Origin: Stercorarius parasiticus
Taxonomy: Eukaryota; Chordata; Aves; Charadriiformes; Stercorariidae
Length of the DNA: 64,000 nucleotides
Direction: 5' to 3'
Assembly (NCBI GenBank): GCA_013396915.1
Contig: VWZL01002558.1
Span: 621,021 to 685,020 of the forward strand
A program made the position numbers and the translations under genes. Shown in pieces: positions 1 to 14,027 of the stretch (position 1 is its first letter; each line of letters starts with the position of its first letter). Under the pieces are notes generated by a model that was not told the DNA's origin, did no database searches, and saw only the letters and a program-made list of their open reading frames with translations.

Positions 1-154
1 AAACGGCAGCTCGCCTCCAGGAGAATCCTGAGCACTTGTGGGTTACTTTATAACATCTGCCTGGACCACCAGCGAAGCAGAAGCATAATTTGTATACACA
101 GCATCTATTTTTTAGATATAAGTGTTTGTGTGTATATATGTATGTATACACACA

Positions 155-1004
155 CACAAAAATACACAATCTGTACATGCATACCCTGGACTAAACAGGA
201 GCTCTATGATGTTAGTGGTCTGCAAGCATTACAAGCTCAGGCTTAATTCAGCTGGTCTTCAGATCTCTACAGTGATCTAGAGCGACTCTATTTTTGACTT
301 TTTATAAATGTGGGTGGATGATTTTTCTCAGTATTTTTCTATCATGCTGATTATACTAGCAGCATGTTTTTTTAAATGCCTTCAAAATGTATTTTCAAAG
401 CATAACTGACCACGGCGAAGACATCTGCCTTAATTCCAGTGCTAAAAAAAATTAGTTAACATTCCAAGTGTTTATATTGAATTCTTATTTAATTTTCGTT
501 TTCAAGCATCTTAAATACTGTTTGTAACATTCTCACCCAAAGTGTTTTGTGGCGAATGGAAAAACTTTTCTCAAGTGCTGAATTAGAAGCTATGGCAACC
601 ACCGAGACATTATCTTTGCAGTTGCGTTCATCTTTCACCGTATATTTTTGCACTGTGCCTTCTTTAGAGGCAGAGAGGGTGGCCCTTATCTGTTCTTGTT
701 AGTTGTGGGCATGTCTTGTTTCAAACGTTAAAAGATGCAATAATCCCCCTGTAAAGACAAATGCAGAGCCCCTGAGCTCCACAAGCTCCACAAAAATACA
801 CAATCTGTACATGCATACCCTGGACTAAACAGGAGCTCTATGATGTTAGTGGTCTGCAAGCATTACAAGCTCAGGCTTAATTCAGCTGGTCTTCAGATCT
901 CTACAGTGATCTAGAGCGACTCTATTTTTGACTTTTTACAAATGTGGGTAGATGATTTTTCTGAGTATTTTTCTATCATGCTAATTATACTAGTAGCATG
1001 TTTC
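155..1004. repeat. 216-bp direct repeat, copies 634 bp apart
   Basis: Copy 1 is 155-370 and copy 2 is 789-1004. They align without gaps at an offset of 634 bases. The first 150 bases are identical, and five substitutions lie between 305 and 360 of copy 1. The sequence between the copies is not part of the repeat. Copy 1 is preceded by a TA/CA-rich microsatellite. The unit is not recognised as a known transposon. Confidence 0.95.
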
Positions 1005-2082
1005 TCTCCCTGTTTCAGTGGGGTCGTGTTTAGGCCCTACACAGAATGATTCTGCTGTCTCAGAAGGAAATAATCACCGTGCGAGTGAAGGGCTGCCCAC
1101 GGTGTGTTGACAAGTAGAGAGAGAAGGAACACAGTGCTATGGACAACAGGCAACGAACCAGGAAAATCTGCTGGAACTTCCCTGTGCATCTGACTCCACT
1201 TAGCCTCGCTTTTTAAAAATTCTCCTCCCTCTTCCTGCCTTTCAGGTATCTTTTTGTTACCTTTGATTTCGCCGAATCTGCTGCAGGTAGCAGATATTTT
1301 CAGTTTTGGCATTTCAGGTCTACCTTTGGCCTTACGTGTTCCTGACAGCACAAAGTAGGAATCAAAGCCTCACTGAAGTGTATGATGGTACCCAGGATGC
1401 AGTATTCGTCTGAAATCCTGTATTGCAACTTTGTGCAACTTTAAAGTGACTTTGTGTTATACGGGTTAACTGCTGGGCACATCACATACCTCAGCATGCA
1501 CTAGAATTGTGCTTAAATGCTTGTGCATCGCAAGGAAAAACCACACATGTTCTTGTCAGCACTGTAACTGAACAGTATATCTCAGTCTTAAAAAAACACC
1601 CACCAAATAATCTACAGCTGGCAGAGAGGTTACCCAGTTCCCTGGGTCTGTCAGAAACAGGATTAGGTATCTCTGCCTTTGATTTCAAAGTGAAATGCTG
1701 CCGTCACATCCTGCACTCGCTGCAGGTGACTGGCGTTGCCTTTGGAGGCCCAGGGTGGTGAACTCCAGCGCAGCTTCCTGCCCTCCGTCGGTGAGGTCGC
1801 AAGCGTCCCCAGAGACCCTGTTAACCATATCCCGTTGCAATGAACCAGGACTGGTGTCATACACTTCCCTTTTCACCTGCAGGTAAGCCTCGGGGATTTT
1901 TCCCAGAAGACTACAAAAAAAAGCTGTATCGTAAGTCATCTCCCATCGTCTTCTTTCGTTTGCAGGCATCAACACAATGCAATTTCTTCTCCCCATCAAA
2001 ACCACCTGCACATTTTACACTGACAACTGTCGCAGTGCTTCTGAGAGGACGTTTCCTTCAGCCAGAGGAAAGACATCAAATA

Positions 2083-2095
2083 CCCCCCCCCCCCC
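2083..2095. repeat. Poly-C run (13 C)
   Basis: An uninterrupted run of 13 C follows ATCAAATA. It is a simple homopolymer in an intron and is likely to be variable in length. Confidence 0.9.
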
Positions 2096-2409
2096 AAACC
2101 CCAGTGACTCAATGTAACAGCACAAAACAGAGAAACACAAGTTCACACCTCTGCTTGCAAGAACTGCACAGTCTCCCTTTGCTCTTCTTTCTTGCTGTTC
2201 TCGTGCCTCCCTAGCAGTAACTATGCATGCAGGTCTCCATCTACAGCTTGACCTAATGTCTGCTTACAGGTTCACTCTAGATATAGCACCTTTCACGCTT
2301 TAAGCTTTATGGTTTCAAGGCTCCTCACTACGTCAGCTGAGAGAGGCAACTGTTGTATTTCAATTCTGGGCCACCCGTAGGGTGGCTCTGCTGCATTTAA
2401 AGAACTGCA

Positions 2410-2962
2410 GGATCATAGAATCATAGAATTGTTAGGGTTGGAAGGGACCTTAAAGATCATCTAGTTCCAACCCCCCTGCCATGGGCAGGGACACCTCCCG
2501 CTAGATCAGGTTGCTCAGAGCCCCATCCAGCCTGGCCTTAAAAAATTCCAGGGATGGGGCTTCCCACTTCTCCGGGCAACCTGTTCCAGTGTCTCACCAC
2601 CCTCATGGTGAAGAGCTTCTTCCTAACTTCCAGTCTGAATCGACCCATCTCTAGTTTTAATCCATTCCCTCTAGTCCTACCATTACCCGACATCCTAAAA
2701 AGTCCCTCACCAGCTTTCTTGTAGGCCCCCTTAAGATACTGGTAGGCCACTATAAGGTCTCCTTGGAGCCTTCTCTTCTCCAGACTGAACAACCCCAACT
2801 CTCTCAGTCTGTCCTCACAGGAGAGGCGCTCCAGCCCTCTGATCATCCTTGTGGCCCTTCTCTGGACACGTTCCAGCACATCTCTATCTTTCTTGTAGCA
2901 GGGGCTCCAGAACTGGACACAGTACCCCAGGTGGGGTCTCACGAGAGTGTAGTAGAGGGGAT
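2410..2962 (-). mobile_element. CR1 LINE, 5'-truncated copy with part of the ORF2 C-terminus
   Basis: The plus strand starts with ATCATAGAATCATAGAAT, the reverse complement of the CR1 3' tail, so the element reads on the minus strand. An open frame at 2538-2942 encodes the CR1 ORF2 C-terminal region, with [29 protein letters not shown] and HWNRLPGEV. The frame is still open, suggesting a fairly young copy. It is truncated just upstream of this motif, as is usual for CR1, and it lacks the reverse-transcriptase core, so it cannot move on its own. Confidence 0.95.
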
Positions 2963-5900
2963 CAATGCAACAAAGTGAAATCCAGGCTCGGGGTCAGTAG
3001 CAGACACTCACTGGTAGGTTTACAGCAAGCCTTCTGTAACCTATAGTCCATCAGTTTTGCTGCCTTCTCTAAGGGATGGAATAAAATACAGAAACCTAAA
3101 TTAATTAGCAAAACTCTTACAGACTTCTACAGGCTACAATTTTACTCATATCACTGATATCCCTCTCAAAAGGTGCATGATGACAGCAGGGGTCCGGCCA
3201 TGGCTCCGCACTGCTGGAGCCACCAACTCTGGTTGGGCTCACCACAGGCTGGGCTGTCTGCAAGGGAAGCACAATAATTAGCAGAGCTCCCCACGGGCTT
3301 CTGTTGCACTTTCGATGCAGAACTGTCCCCTCCAGGCACAACTGAATCAAGGAAAACCACTGCTGAGGAAGGTGCTGTTTTCCCATGTGAGGTCTTAGAC
3401 TCCCTAAATGCATCTCACATCTGGAAGGAAATGACACTTGGATTGCAGAGGAGTTTACATGATTTTGAGAGTACTATGTTGTTAATCCCTTTCCTACAAA
3501 GAATGGAAAAAAAAAGGATGTTAATTGCAGACTACTCCCCAAGCTTTTGGATCTCATCAACTGCTAAAGAGAAGTTCTCACGATTAAAATAAAGGAAAGA
3601 TCCTTAATGTCCTATGGATGCTGAGTAAACCTTCAGGCAGGCAGCTCTCCTGCAATTAATGACATGCTGTGCAAGCGGGAAGTGCCCGGGCAATGCAAAA
3701 TAGAGTTAATGAGAAGCTATCACCATGAACATCGTTTAACTGGAATTGCCTCCATGCAAGAAATAAGTTTGGGGCCATAGGGGCATACCAGTAGTATTTT
3801 GTTCCTCTTATTTTACTTTTCCCAGAGGAACCTTTGTTGAGCTTCTGGTCATTTCTGCTTGGCTTGCTTTCAATGTAGCTCAATAATTGGTGTTTACTTG
3901 ATTAACAGTCACCTTCCAAGAATTTTGATTTTTACAGTCTTTGCTTAACAAAATTACTCCACATACTTTTTTTTTTTGTTGTTTTTTTAGATTTCCCACA
4001 GTTTTATTTCAATGTTAATGCTTCTTTGGGAATGTTTTGGGAGTACCGGTCACTAACTGTCTAGCAAGAAAGGATGCCACTTATACCCAATGGAGGGAAA
4101 CATGGCTCTGAAATCTACCAGACACATGTTAACATACATACATACACTGCCACACCATCCTAAATGTAATCAAAACACGATTTGTACTTCTTAGTTTTTA
4201 TGTTTTATGCACCATATCATTGCAAATCTTCCTTCTAATTCAGTATATTTTGGTAAATCTTTAACTTTTTCACCGAAAAGTCATACTAGGAAACTGTTTA
4301 ACTTTGGTGGGGAAGAATCAACATTTCTTGACATTTACCCACTAAAAGACAATCATCCACTGCTTATATACACACATTCAGACTGATGATCCCTATCTCA
4401 TCTCTGAGAGTGAATGAGCGTCGTCACCAGATCAAAATAAACAAATGAACCACCACAACTGATTATTCAGGATTACATTTACTGACCGTGCCAACAGAAG
4501 GCTGTTGGGTGTGTTTTGAATAACGGTGCCCTGAACATATGTGCCACAGCACATATGCTACCGACCACATGCTTGTACGATGTTTTCTGGGTAACAAATC
4601 AGAGGAATGCATCATTCCTAGCATCCACTTGCTTTCTTCTGGAAGAAAAAAATACCATTCAAATCGTCCATAAACACTGAACAATTGTATTAATTTTCTG
4701 CTGAGGTTGGACTATATGAGTAACAATTACTAACTGCTTTCACCTCTACTATTCCATGGCAACTGTTGCAGTTGCCCCTCTCCTCTCCGCAAAACCAAAC
4801 AACACTTTTTTCTTTAATAATTGAGCATCAGACAGACCAGCAACGAGATACACATTCTTTCATTCGTGTTTGAACCTAGACCTAGAATGGATATTGTACC
4901 TCAGGATTTTGACCCTTAAATTACTCTATCTGCATGAGAAGTTGATGGCTTTAGTGCTACTTCTAATGAAGGGGTTTCAAAATCGGTTCTAGACAGTTTG
5001 AAGACAAAATATTAATTTCTTCAACTTAGGAAAACCATCCCTCCGGTACCATAGCCAGTACGTGGCTATGCTGTATACGAGAGGCCAAAACCACAAATGC
5101 AGCAAGCTCTTTACAATGCTCACTGATTTTCGTTACAGAAGTAGCTAATAGGTAACATAAGGATTTCCTTTTTGACATCACGACACATGTATTTTGCATC
5201 TGTTGAAAGCACTGTTTTGCGAAGCTGCTTGTGGTAGTTGGGTGACAGGTTTGCTTTCTGACCCAGTCTCAGCCTCTGCGCTCACACCACTTGGGGACCA
5301 TCTGACATGCAACCCAGCTGCTCGATTGAACACACACTTTAGATGGGTTGGAAGAAAAACCTCAACAGTTATCCAAGTTAGGCACGTTCGCATGTTGGCT
5401 CCTTGAGCACGAGAAGCGGGACTGTACGCAGCGATACCGAAAACCAGATTTCTCACCATGGTCCCCAACGTGCAGAGTTCATGGAAACATCTACCACATC
5501 TACCACCATTGGCATCACAATAAACAGAATGTACAAGCTTCAAAAGCAGTGGCAGGCTGAATTGACATTACACAGGAAACTCGAGCATCCAAAAGCAGAC
5601 TTCTAAAATGCACAAGTACATATTTTTTCTACTTAATTTTTTCCCCTTAATCTATAAATATGGACATTTCAAGTAGGGCCATTACACTGATGTGAACCTC
5701 ATCTCTATAAAAAGCTGAAAGCGTTTGATGAAAATGCTCCACCCTTGGGGGGATGCAGATTTGCGTCTGCCAAAGGTGCCACGCGCTCTGCTGGCCGGAC
5801 CTGTCATGAGCTCTTCATTTCCTCACCAGTTGGAGGGAAATGAACTTGGTGTCGAACAGGAGCGGAGAAGGAGTGAGTTGAGCTAGTCTGAAGCAGCCCA

Positions 5901-8900
5901 CGCTAGGGAAAGGTGTTCAGGGATTTTTAACCATAATTTCTGTTCATTACATTAAGAATGGTTAGTTTTGTCCCTCTGCAATGTGCAGCAATTTTTATTT
6001 ATTTTTTATTAAGAGGCGATGGGGATAGACTTGTCCTCATATACACATACGGATGCATGATCAGTAACCCATCCTGAGAGTAGACTGACTATTTTAAAGA
6101 GTCAACAGCAAAGCAAAGGCAATTTCTGAAAGTCTCTACACCAAATTTATTCCCAGATTCAATTTTACTTCATTGTTTGAAAGAAATACAGCACCACTTC
6201 AAAAGCATTGCAAAATCAAACCAGTTGGCCATTCTTTAGAAAGCGAATTCTTGTTAACATTCGAAGTTTCTCACCACACTAGCTTCCGTTTCTGCATCTG
6301 CAATGTTAATTTTTGAAGATGCCAGCAAAAAACTATTCTGCATTCACTGACTATTTTTACCATGATTACAAAGCATCACGCTGGCTATTTTTTTTTTGAA
6401 GGACTCTAAGATACAGCTGAGAATATAATGAAGTTATGTGAAATATTTGCACAGAGTTTACCCTAAGGGTTTTTTCTTATGATCTGCAAAATATTTAAAG
6501 TGAAAATACATCCTCCCCCTCTCACACATGCATCTATATTAAGTTCCTTCTTTCCTTCTGTTAAAATTTAGTATGATTTCGGAAATACTTACCTCTGACA
6601 ATATTCAAAAGATTCAGAGCAACCAAAAGTCAGACGACAGCAGTCTTACAAGAGACCTTAGAACAGTTGTTACTTATATGGTAAAATTTCACCTTTTAGT
6701 TATGTTCGACTTTCATAAAAGGCTATTTTTAATATATTGAAAATACAAGGTAAAGATAAGCAAGTCAGTAACAGACTACTAAATTTAATCTTAAAAGAAA
6801 CCACGGGCTAGAGAAAATATTTCTTACCAACACAGTTTGCAATTAGAAACCATGAGTAGCTAAAGGAAAAGTTGCATTTTTTATTTATTCAGCTTCACGC
6901 TATTTTGACGCTTGATTCTTGGCAACTGTCAACATACCAGGATTTAACTGAGCACAGACAATTAGTTCTCAAAATGATTAAACACAACTAAACCTAATTG
7001 CACTGACAGGCATTCTCAATCCTCAGATTTTCTGAGGTCCTCTATTCTGTTAACAGTACGCCTACATACTCCAGAACCCACAACTGCAAGGACAACACGC
7101 CACTGCCACATAAACGGTATTTTAACACAGTTTGAAAATGTACTGCAGCAGAATGTGTTAAAGTATAACATCTATCCTTGTTAAGTAAAACAGAAAATAA
7201 AATTAAAGGTATCAAAGGAATAAATGGGGCATCCCAGAGAATACAGAGCTGACAAAACTAATGAGCATCCGGAATGGACAGTTCTTGATGTCCATGTGTT
7301 TTTAATAATATTTTATAACTTAAGGAACAGCTTCCATTTCTGGAATGAAACAATCCTCTATGGCTCTTCTAATTCACCTGTTAGCTCTCAGGTGAAAGAC
7401 AAACATACAACTATTCTAAATTCATTCATTTCTCGGACAAAAAATGAATGAATGAACGTGTGAATGAACTCATGCTTGAACGTAGTACACATGCAACAAA
7501 AGACTTATTCCTTTGAGATTACAAGGCACTTCTGAAATGTCTCACTGCACATTCAGTTAAGATGATGCTTAACCTTAGCTTGGTATGAGATGAAGAAAAT
7601 AGTGAAAAAAAACCAAACAAAAATGCTCCAAACGAGAAACAGAAAATCTAGAAATCAGACATGCGACCATTAAATCCAAAGCTTTATGACTGTTTTTCAT
7701 TTACTTACATGTTACGGGACAAAAATCAACCAAACTTCAAAGGAGTCTGCTCCCCCAGAGCCAAGTAATTGCACCTACAGTTGCTGTCAACTGGGCAGTG
7801 AGCATCTCTAGCTGTCTCTCCCCTGAAATATTCCCAAACTGCTTGTTGTTCCAGGCTGTGCTCAGAACCTCTTAGCGCCACCAACGTCTTCTCCACAGAG
7901 CTGCGCTCACAGGTCTCCGCTCCCCCATACTTCTGCAGCATCGCCTAATGCTGAGGTGTCTGCGCTACTGCTCTCCCACAGGCGTGGGTCAGGTTAGCAC
8001 ACGCAGGAAACAGAAGGCAAAGGCGGGGGGAAAAACCAAACCCAAATCCAGATGCTATGCTTTTTTGAGGCTGCACAATTTCCTCAAAGTAGCTTTTATT
8101 AGCAATAGCTATTGTCCATCTTGCATGCACAACCAAATCACAGCTATAAAAACAGAAATCATTTTAATTCCTTTTATACCCAATCACAAAAGCACATACA
8201 ATATACACTACCTAAATTTACTGTGAGGTTTGATTTTATTCTTTTTTTAATTCTACATCTATTTGAGAAATCAAGAGGGTCAGACAAAAAGCTCTGACAG
8301 TAATAGGCACCCTCCAACAGAAAGACAGCAATCAATTACAAACCATTTGCAGAAATTGTAGAGTTGTCACAGACTCGTTTACAGCTGCAGTTCGAGTCAG
8401 GCTGCCTCTGATTGCCAAGCCATTTCCCCTCCTTGTACCTACAAAACTAGGACAGCTTCAGATAATTTTTCCAAGGACGCTAGCAGACCTGCATGCCGAC
8501 CCAAGAAGTGAATGAACTGCAATATGGCATGGGCAGTTACTTCAGCAAATTGTGCACCACGAGCCATTAATGCTGCTAGACGTGAGAGATTCGAGGCTGG
8601 AGAGAGGGCAGGGAGCAGACCTGCCTGTTTTCCCCCCTTTTTTTTTTTTTAGCTTCAATTGTAGCACATAATTTGGAGCATTAGAGCAAGTTTAGTGCGC
8701 TCAAAGCAATTACTAGTGTACACGAGTTGTTCTCTGTGTATTTAAATCCTGCTGAGCTCTCCCAAATTTTCTGTCATCTGGTGTGTTTGACACAGACGTT
8801 CAGGAGTGGTTTTGTTTTTCTGCTAAAGCCCCAGAATCTCCTCCCCTCCAGCAGGATGGGAACTTAGTTGTGTATGTCCACAGAGTGCATGGGGGGCAGC

Positions 8901-8910
8901 TCGTAACCCG

Positions 8911-9006
8911 GGCGAGCAGGGCACCCCAAGGTGCATACCCCAGGCGAGCAGGGCACCCCAAGGTGCATACCCAGGGTGAGCAGGGCACCCAGCAGGGCAC
9001 CCAGGG
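8911..9006. repeat. Minisatellite, 32-bp unit, about three copies
   Basis: Two nearly identical 32-bp units (GGCGAGCAGGGCACCCCAAG followed by GTGCATACCCC-type bases) start at 8911 and 8943. A third, degenerate unit starts near 8975 and ends in a repeated CAGGGCACC. The block is GC-rich compared with the surrounding intron and creates long open frames on both strands that are not genes. Confidence 0.9.
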
Positions 9007-10409
9007 AAACCTGTCCAAGCACCAGCCTGCGCGTGCAGCCAGCCACTGGGACATCCCATGCCTTGGGGTCACCTCCCACAAAGACCCCTGCGCCCCTAAA
9101 ACACTGCAGAAGCCCTCAAACAGGACAGCAGAGAAAACTGCATTACCCCTTCCAAAGGAACTACGTGTCCTAGGGGGAGAAAAATCCAGTTTGTTCTTGT
9201 CCTGTTGCAAAGACTTTTGGGAGCATAAGCAATGTGTTACACAGGATATAGATTATCTCTGTGGGAATCCCCTGTGCAGCAGGAGATGGGCTAAAGACCC
9301 ACAATCACTGGGCTGCTTCTTACTCTCAAGGAAAACTGCATAAAGTTACCTATAATAGACTGAAGTAGACTACAAAGTAATACAAAATGTAGGAGAGGAT
9401 CAGCTCCTCTGGGTAGATTGTGCCTCTAGCCATACCTACCTTCCCTGTTCTGGTCTTCTGAGTTTTTACGTTCTGCCTTATCTCTACCAATTTTTCATAC
9501 AACCTAGTACAAGACAGTAATATATTCCAGAACCATAAAAATTCTAAGTTCATTTCTGTTATGCAGAAGTATAACGCAAGTGTTATCCCAAATTTGCTTG
9601 GAGATACAACCAACTCCTCAACAGAAATAAGAAAACATTTCTGTTGTGAGAATGGCAATGCCCAGTAAAATCACGGCCACCAACAGAAAAACACTACCCA
9701 GGCTAGCAGGTGCGGGGTTCAAAACAATACACGCTTCCACACACAGGTTGGAATTTGACTGACTTTGAGCAAAATGGATGAAAAATTGCTCTTTGAAGAC
9801 CAATGCATTCAAAGGTGGACACTAATTCTGAGGGTCCCTGCCTCAGCCTCCAAAGTCCTGACTGAGAGAAGGTCTGAGCATCCATTACTCCAGCTGAAGT
9901 CAAATAGTAACTGCAGATGCATAAAGGGTCTCCAGATTAGAGAGTGGGAATCACTGGCTCTCAAACACTGCACCTCTCCAAGTCTGCAGTCCAGTCTGAA
10001 ACTATTGACGTTAAGCGAGTGTTGCTATGGTCACTGCAATCTCAAAAACAAGCCCTAGAATTATCAGCAAAAAGAAAACACGAACCAAATTGAATCAATC
10101 AGAAAACTGTGGCAGTTTTACTGTTCTCTGCAGAACTGGGTTCAAGCAACACAGAAAGATGAATTCGACCAGTCTCTGCCTGTTTGCCATTTGCCCCCAT
10201 CACACCGTTTTCGGAGATGCAGCCGCTGTGCCACAGATGCTGACCTGCCAGGGTGACCTCAAGTTAATAAAACACTAAGCACAGTGAATATGGATAAAAA
10301 AATTTCCAAATTACTGCCATACGTTAAATTCTTTCCCACAAAATGCAGAGAGTTAACTACAACGCTGTCTTTTTGTTCATAAGGATTGCTAAGTCGAGCA
10401 GCTTCTTAC

Positions 10410-10513
10410 CCTGAAAGGTGGATCAGTCTTCTCCCTGTGTGGCACTTGGTCCAGAGTGCCATCAGTACTGCTCCTTTTCAAGCTGGATGTGACATCAGGC
10501 ACATTACTAAAAT
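10410..10513 (-). CDS. TIAM2: TIAM2 exon: linker between PDZ and the catalytic DH domain
   Basis: The exon has 104 nt, codons 646-680. Its first two bases complete Asp after AAT G in the previous exon, giving DFSNVPDVTSSLKRSSTDGT, then LDQVPHREKTDPPFR. The acceptor CCAATGCAG is preceded on the minus strand by a very long T-rich tract (10518-10552), and the donor is AGG|GTAAGA. The block matches the mammalian TIAM2 linker, with residues near the end (KTDPPFR) diverged. It follows the 19.2-kb intron and is the last TIAM2 exon in the window. The exons carrying the DH domain should lie left of base 1. Confidence 0.9.
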
Positions 10514-13500
10514 CTGCATTGGAAAGAAAAAAAAAAAAAAGAAAAAAAGAAAATTACAGGGTTATAGGACAGGAACAGGAAAAGTATTTCTTTTATCTGC
10601 AAATACTTTCAGTGTCTAGTGGAATTACTATGGGGGGAGAGAAGGAATACAAATTTTTTAATCCACCCAACCCCCCAGAAAATAACATAAGAGGTCAAAG
10701 CAAGGAGCAACTATGCCTGGAAACTCTGCTTTCAAAACAGCAGCTGGACATCTAAGACGGTCTGAAGCAACGCACATATTTGATCTACCAAAATAAACCT
10801 AACGCTCTTGCTAAGAGCGTGCTTTCGAAGGCAGCGTTATCTATAATCAGCACACTCTGTGCTGAGACAACCAGTGAGGATAATTAAATGCACTCGGTAG
10901 CTCTCCTTGGATGAGCACACTATTGTTAGACACGACTTAGTCCTAAATCCCTTAAGGATTTAAGAAGAAAGGAGAATTTTGCCTTGGAACAAACACCCCA
11001 TTTTGTAATACAGACAAAATGCCTTCTTGTTACTAATAGTTTACCAATTTTATTAAGTTTAGCGTCCACGTATATAGCAGCTGGCACAATACTTATTGAC
11101 AGACTGTAGCTTTCAATAATTTTCACGTATAAACTCAAGATCTATCCAACAATGCTGAACATTCATATAAAAATTCAGTTTTTTCTCTTTACATTTACAC
11201 CATTAGCTGCTTAAAATCTGCAGAGACATTTACATGGAAATTCTAACTAAAACTCTTAGAAGTGAAGAAGTTATTTTTGATCTGCAGTATTATCAATCCA
11301 AGTAGCTGAAAATCATAAAGCAGCTACCAAAAAAAAATAATGAAGATTTATAGCAACCTCAGATGATAGAATAGTAATAAAATGAAGTTGTTTTTTTTTA
11401 ATTTGCTGCTTTGTTTCCTAGTCTTTAAGCCTCTAGGGTATAATTCCCACCACATTGCCACATTTTCAAACTCTTTCTCAACACCTACAAACGCTGGAGA
11501 TTTATTTTTAAGTGAAAGCTGAGATTCTCTTTTAATCACTGACTCCAGCAACCGATGTGGTAATTAAAACAAGTATCACTCATCTTGCAGTAAAATTATG
11601 AGAGTTGTCACTAATGAAATTGTGAAGGACAACAGTATCTCTCCCCCTGGGTGTTGCTGTCGCCCTGTCCCTGTGGAGCAGGACCAGCTCCTCTCGGCAG
11701 GAATTGAGAAACATGGTCTGAAGCAGGGAGGGAAATGGGAATTTTAGGCCCAAAAAAGCACCTTACAGCCCATGAGGAGCCTTTCTGGGAAGAAAACATG
11801 GCAGACAGACTCCACAGGAAAGCCAGAGAAAAACATGCAAATAACTCAGCACGATATCATCCTGATACTTTATTTTTCCATATGTTATTAAGGTGCCTGT
11901 GCCAGGCTTAGCACTGAAGCTGACGCGTTCTACTCTGACGCTAAAGACTTGACTACTCTGTCATTCCCCTGTCCTTGCAGAACCAAGGTCCCACCGCTTT
12001 TCTCCCCTCGAGTTGTTTTACCTTTTCCTCCCAGAGTCCATTGTGGCTCCTGGTATCTCAGAGCCTACATAACATGCAATACCTCAAGAGTTACCACTTT
12101 TGCAGAAAAAACATTTCACATGACTCTACTGAACAGCCACCCGTTGTCTTCAAGAACTTAACAAGGAGTCTGCCTTGTCTGTTTATCTTATTATGCTTTT
12201 ACCTCTCTACCTGCCCCTGAGCCTGAATAAGCTTTTCCTTCCCTCAGGGCTTTTAAAGTAATTTTGAGTCTCTCTTCTGTATGTGGGCACACATGAATGC
12301 CTATTGACTTCCACCACTGTCAGCTCCTGAGTAGAAAAAGTTAAGCCAACCCCTAAAACTTGAACTGACTTAAATAACATTTTCTTGGGGCTGAGGTGAT
12401 GCCAAGGACATTATTTCCCATTGTTTCCCAGTTTTGTTCTTTTTAGTTGCCTTCCGCGTTTTAATGCAATTTGCCCCCATACCTCCAAACAACATGCGCC
12501 CCAGACAGATGATGCAGTGGCATAAAGGATCTAGAGTTTGATCTCAGGTAGCTATTTAATGAGAAAAAAAATTCTGTCCTTTCCCCGATTTTACAAGGTG
12601 ACAATTAAACATATTTTTTCTTTACAAAACAGGAAGTAAAACTAACCTACGCAAGCAATGAAGAGAAGGCATAAATGTAGGAAGAGGAAAATAAGGTAAA
12701 ACAGTCAGCAGACAACATGAACAGAAGGAATCAGGACAACACCACCCAAAGTAGGCAAACAGAATATTATATCGCTTTGTCCAGATGATCTAGCGTTTCC
12801 TCCCTTCACCCTCATCTTTATTTTTCCTTTGTAGTCTACAGGACTGTCAGAGGTAGGTCTATATGGCCTTGCCCATTTTTATAGCATTTGCTATTGGCAG
12901 AATGTGTTGCTAATGGTAGTTAGGGTAAGCAACACTAAATGTTATTTTAAATAGTAAAAACTAAAAAAAGTTACACGGAAAGGATCCAAGGTGAAAAAGG
13001 ACATCCTACTGCATGTTGTATGCCAAACTAACAGGGGGAGGGAAGGAAGGAAGGACGTATGGTGTGTTGATCACTTTAGCATCCACATCCTGTCTCCCTT
13101 TCCTTCTTTTACTGTGGAAGCAGACTTCCTTTGGATCTGCTCCTACGAACCATCAGACTATTCCCAAAGAGCACAGAAGCATCAACATCAGCTGCATAGC
13201 TAAAAAAAAAATAAAAATCAAGGGGCAAAGAAAATGAGTACTACTTTAGAGAATGGGTAATTTCAAATGCAAAGTGTAAGGACATGAACACAGCAGTAGG
13301 TTTAATATTGAAATTCTCTCTACTTCTAGTACTAAATGGAAGGGGAGCAACAAGCCAAACCATACAAACTATTTTTTTTTAAATGTTCAAATTTGGATTT
13401 AGATCTGCAACGGGATTCATATCAATAAAGATGCTCAGAAGCAGTAATGTAAAACTGTTATCTTAACAGGCTGGGTAACCACCAAATTTTCAGGCAAAAC

Positions 13501-14027
13501 CAGCAATAAAACCGTAGAGAGTATGCACAGAATTAAGAGAAATATTCCAGCTGTGCGAGTATGAAATCATTCCAGTATATAACATTCTGGATCTTTGCTG
13601 GGAATGAGCACAGAAAAGCATGCAAGGAGATATACATTCCTAAAAATCATTCAAATGCGAGGTCAAATCAGCATTTCCCAGAAATTTATTTTTTAATTAA
13701 TATTATTAATTTTAAAAAGCTTAACGTTATTCACCTTAATACCTTACATTACTGACTAGTTAAAGAAAACATAGACTACTTTGCTGTAAACATTGCTTGA
13801 GAGGCTTTCCAGCATAGTAAGGGTGAGCATACCGTGACCAGGTCTGCCTATACAGCTCCATTACAGTAGTACATTTGATTTTTTCTATTGACATACTTGT
13901 GATAAACCGGTCTGGAAGAAAAAAAGGGACTGGCAATATTGGGTTGAACAAAACTCAGTTTAAATCTTTTAACATAATTTTTCTCTACTGATCTGATAGT
14001 TGGAAAAATTTCTACATCGAAAGGGTT

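Larger units (their letters stand above)
1..10409 (-). other. TIAM2: TIAM2 intron (partial), after the linker exon
   Basis: No coding exon was recognised in this stretch, and nothing matching the DH domain is present. It holds a 216-bp direct repeat (155-370 and 789-1004), a C13 run, one CR1 copy (2410-2962), a short GAAT repeat near 7446 and a minisatellite (8911-9006). The remaining sequence is AT-rich and unremarkable. Open frames here are short and unlike known proteins. Confidence 0.75.

Noticed and set aside
2538..2942. 134-codon minus-strand frame with a reverse-transcriptase-family C-terminus
   Set aside because: It is the ORF2 end of a truncated CR1 copy, not a host gene.
8783..9343. 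186-codon plus-strand open frame with antisense partners
   Set aside because: It spans the minisatellite and a GC-rich segment; there is no domain, no splice or promoter context, and openness is explained by base composition.
1..10409. Search for DH-domain exons of TIAM2
   Set aside because: No minus-strand translation in this stretch resembles the segment following the linker exon, so these exons are taken to lie outside the window.
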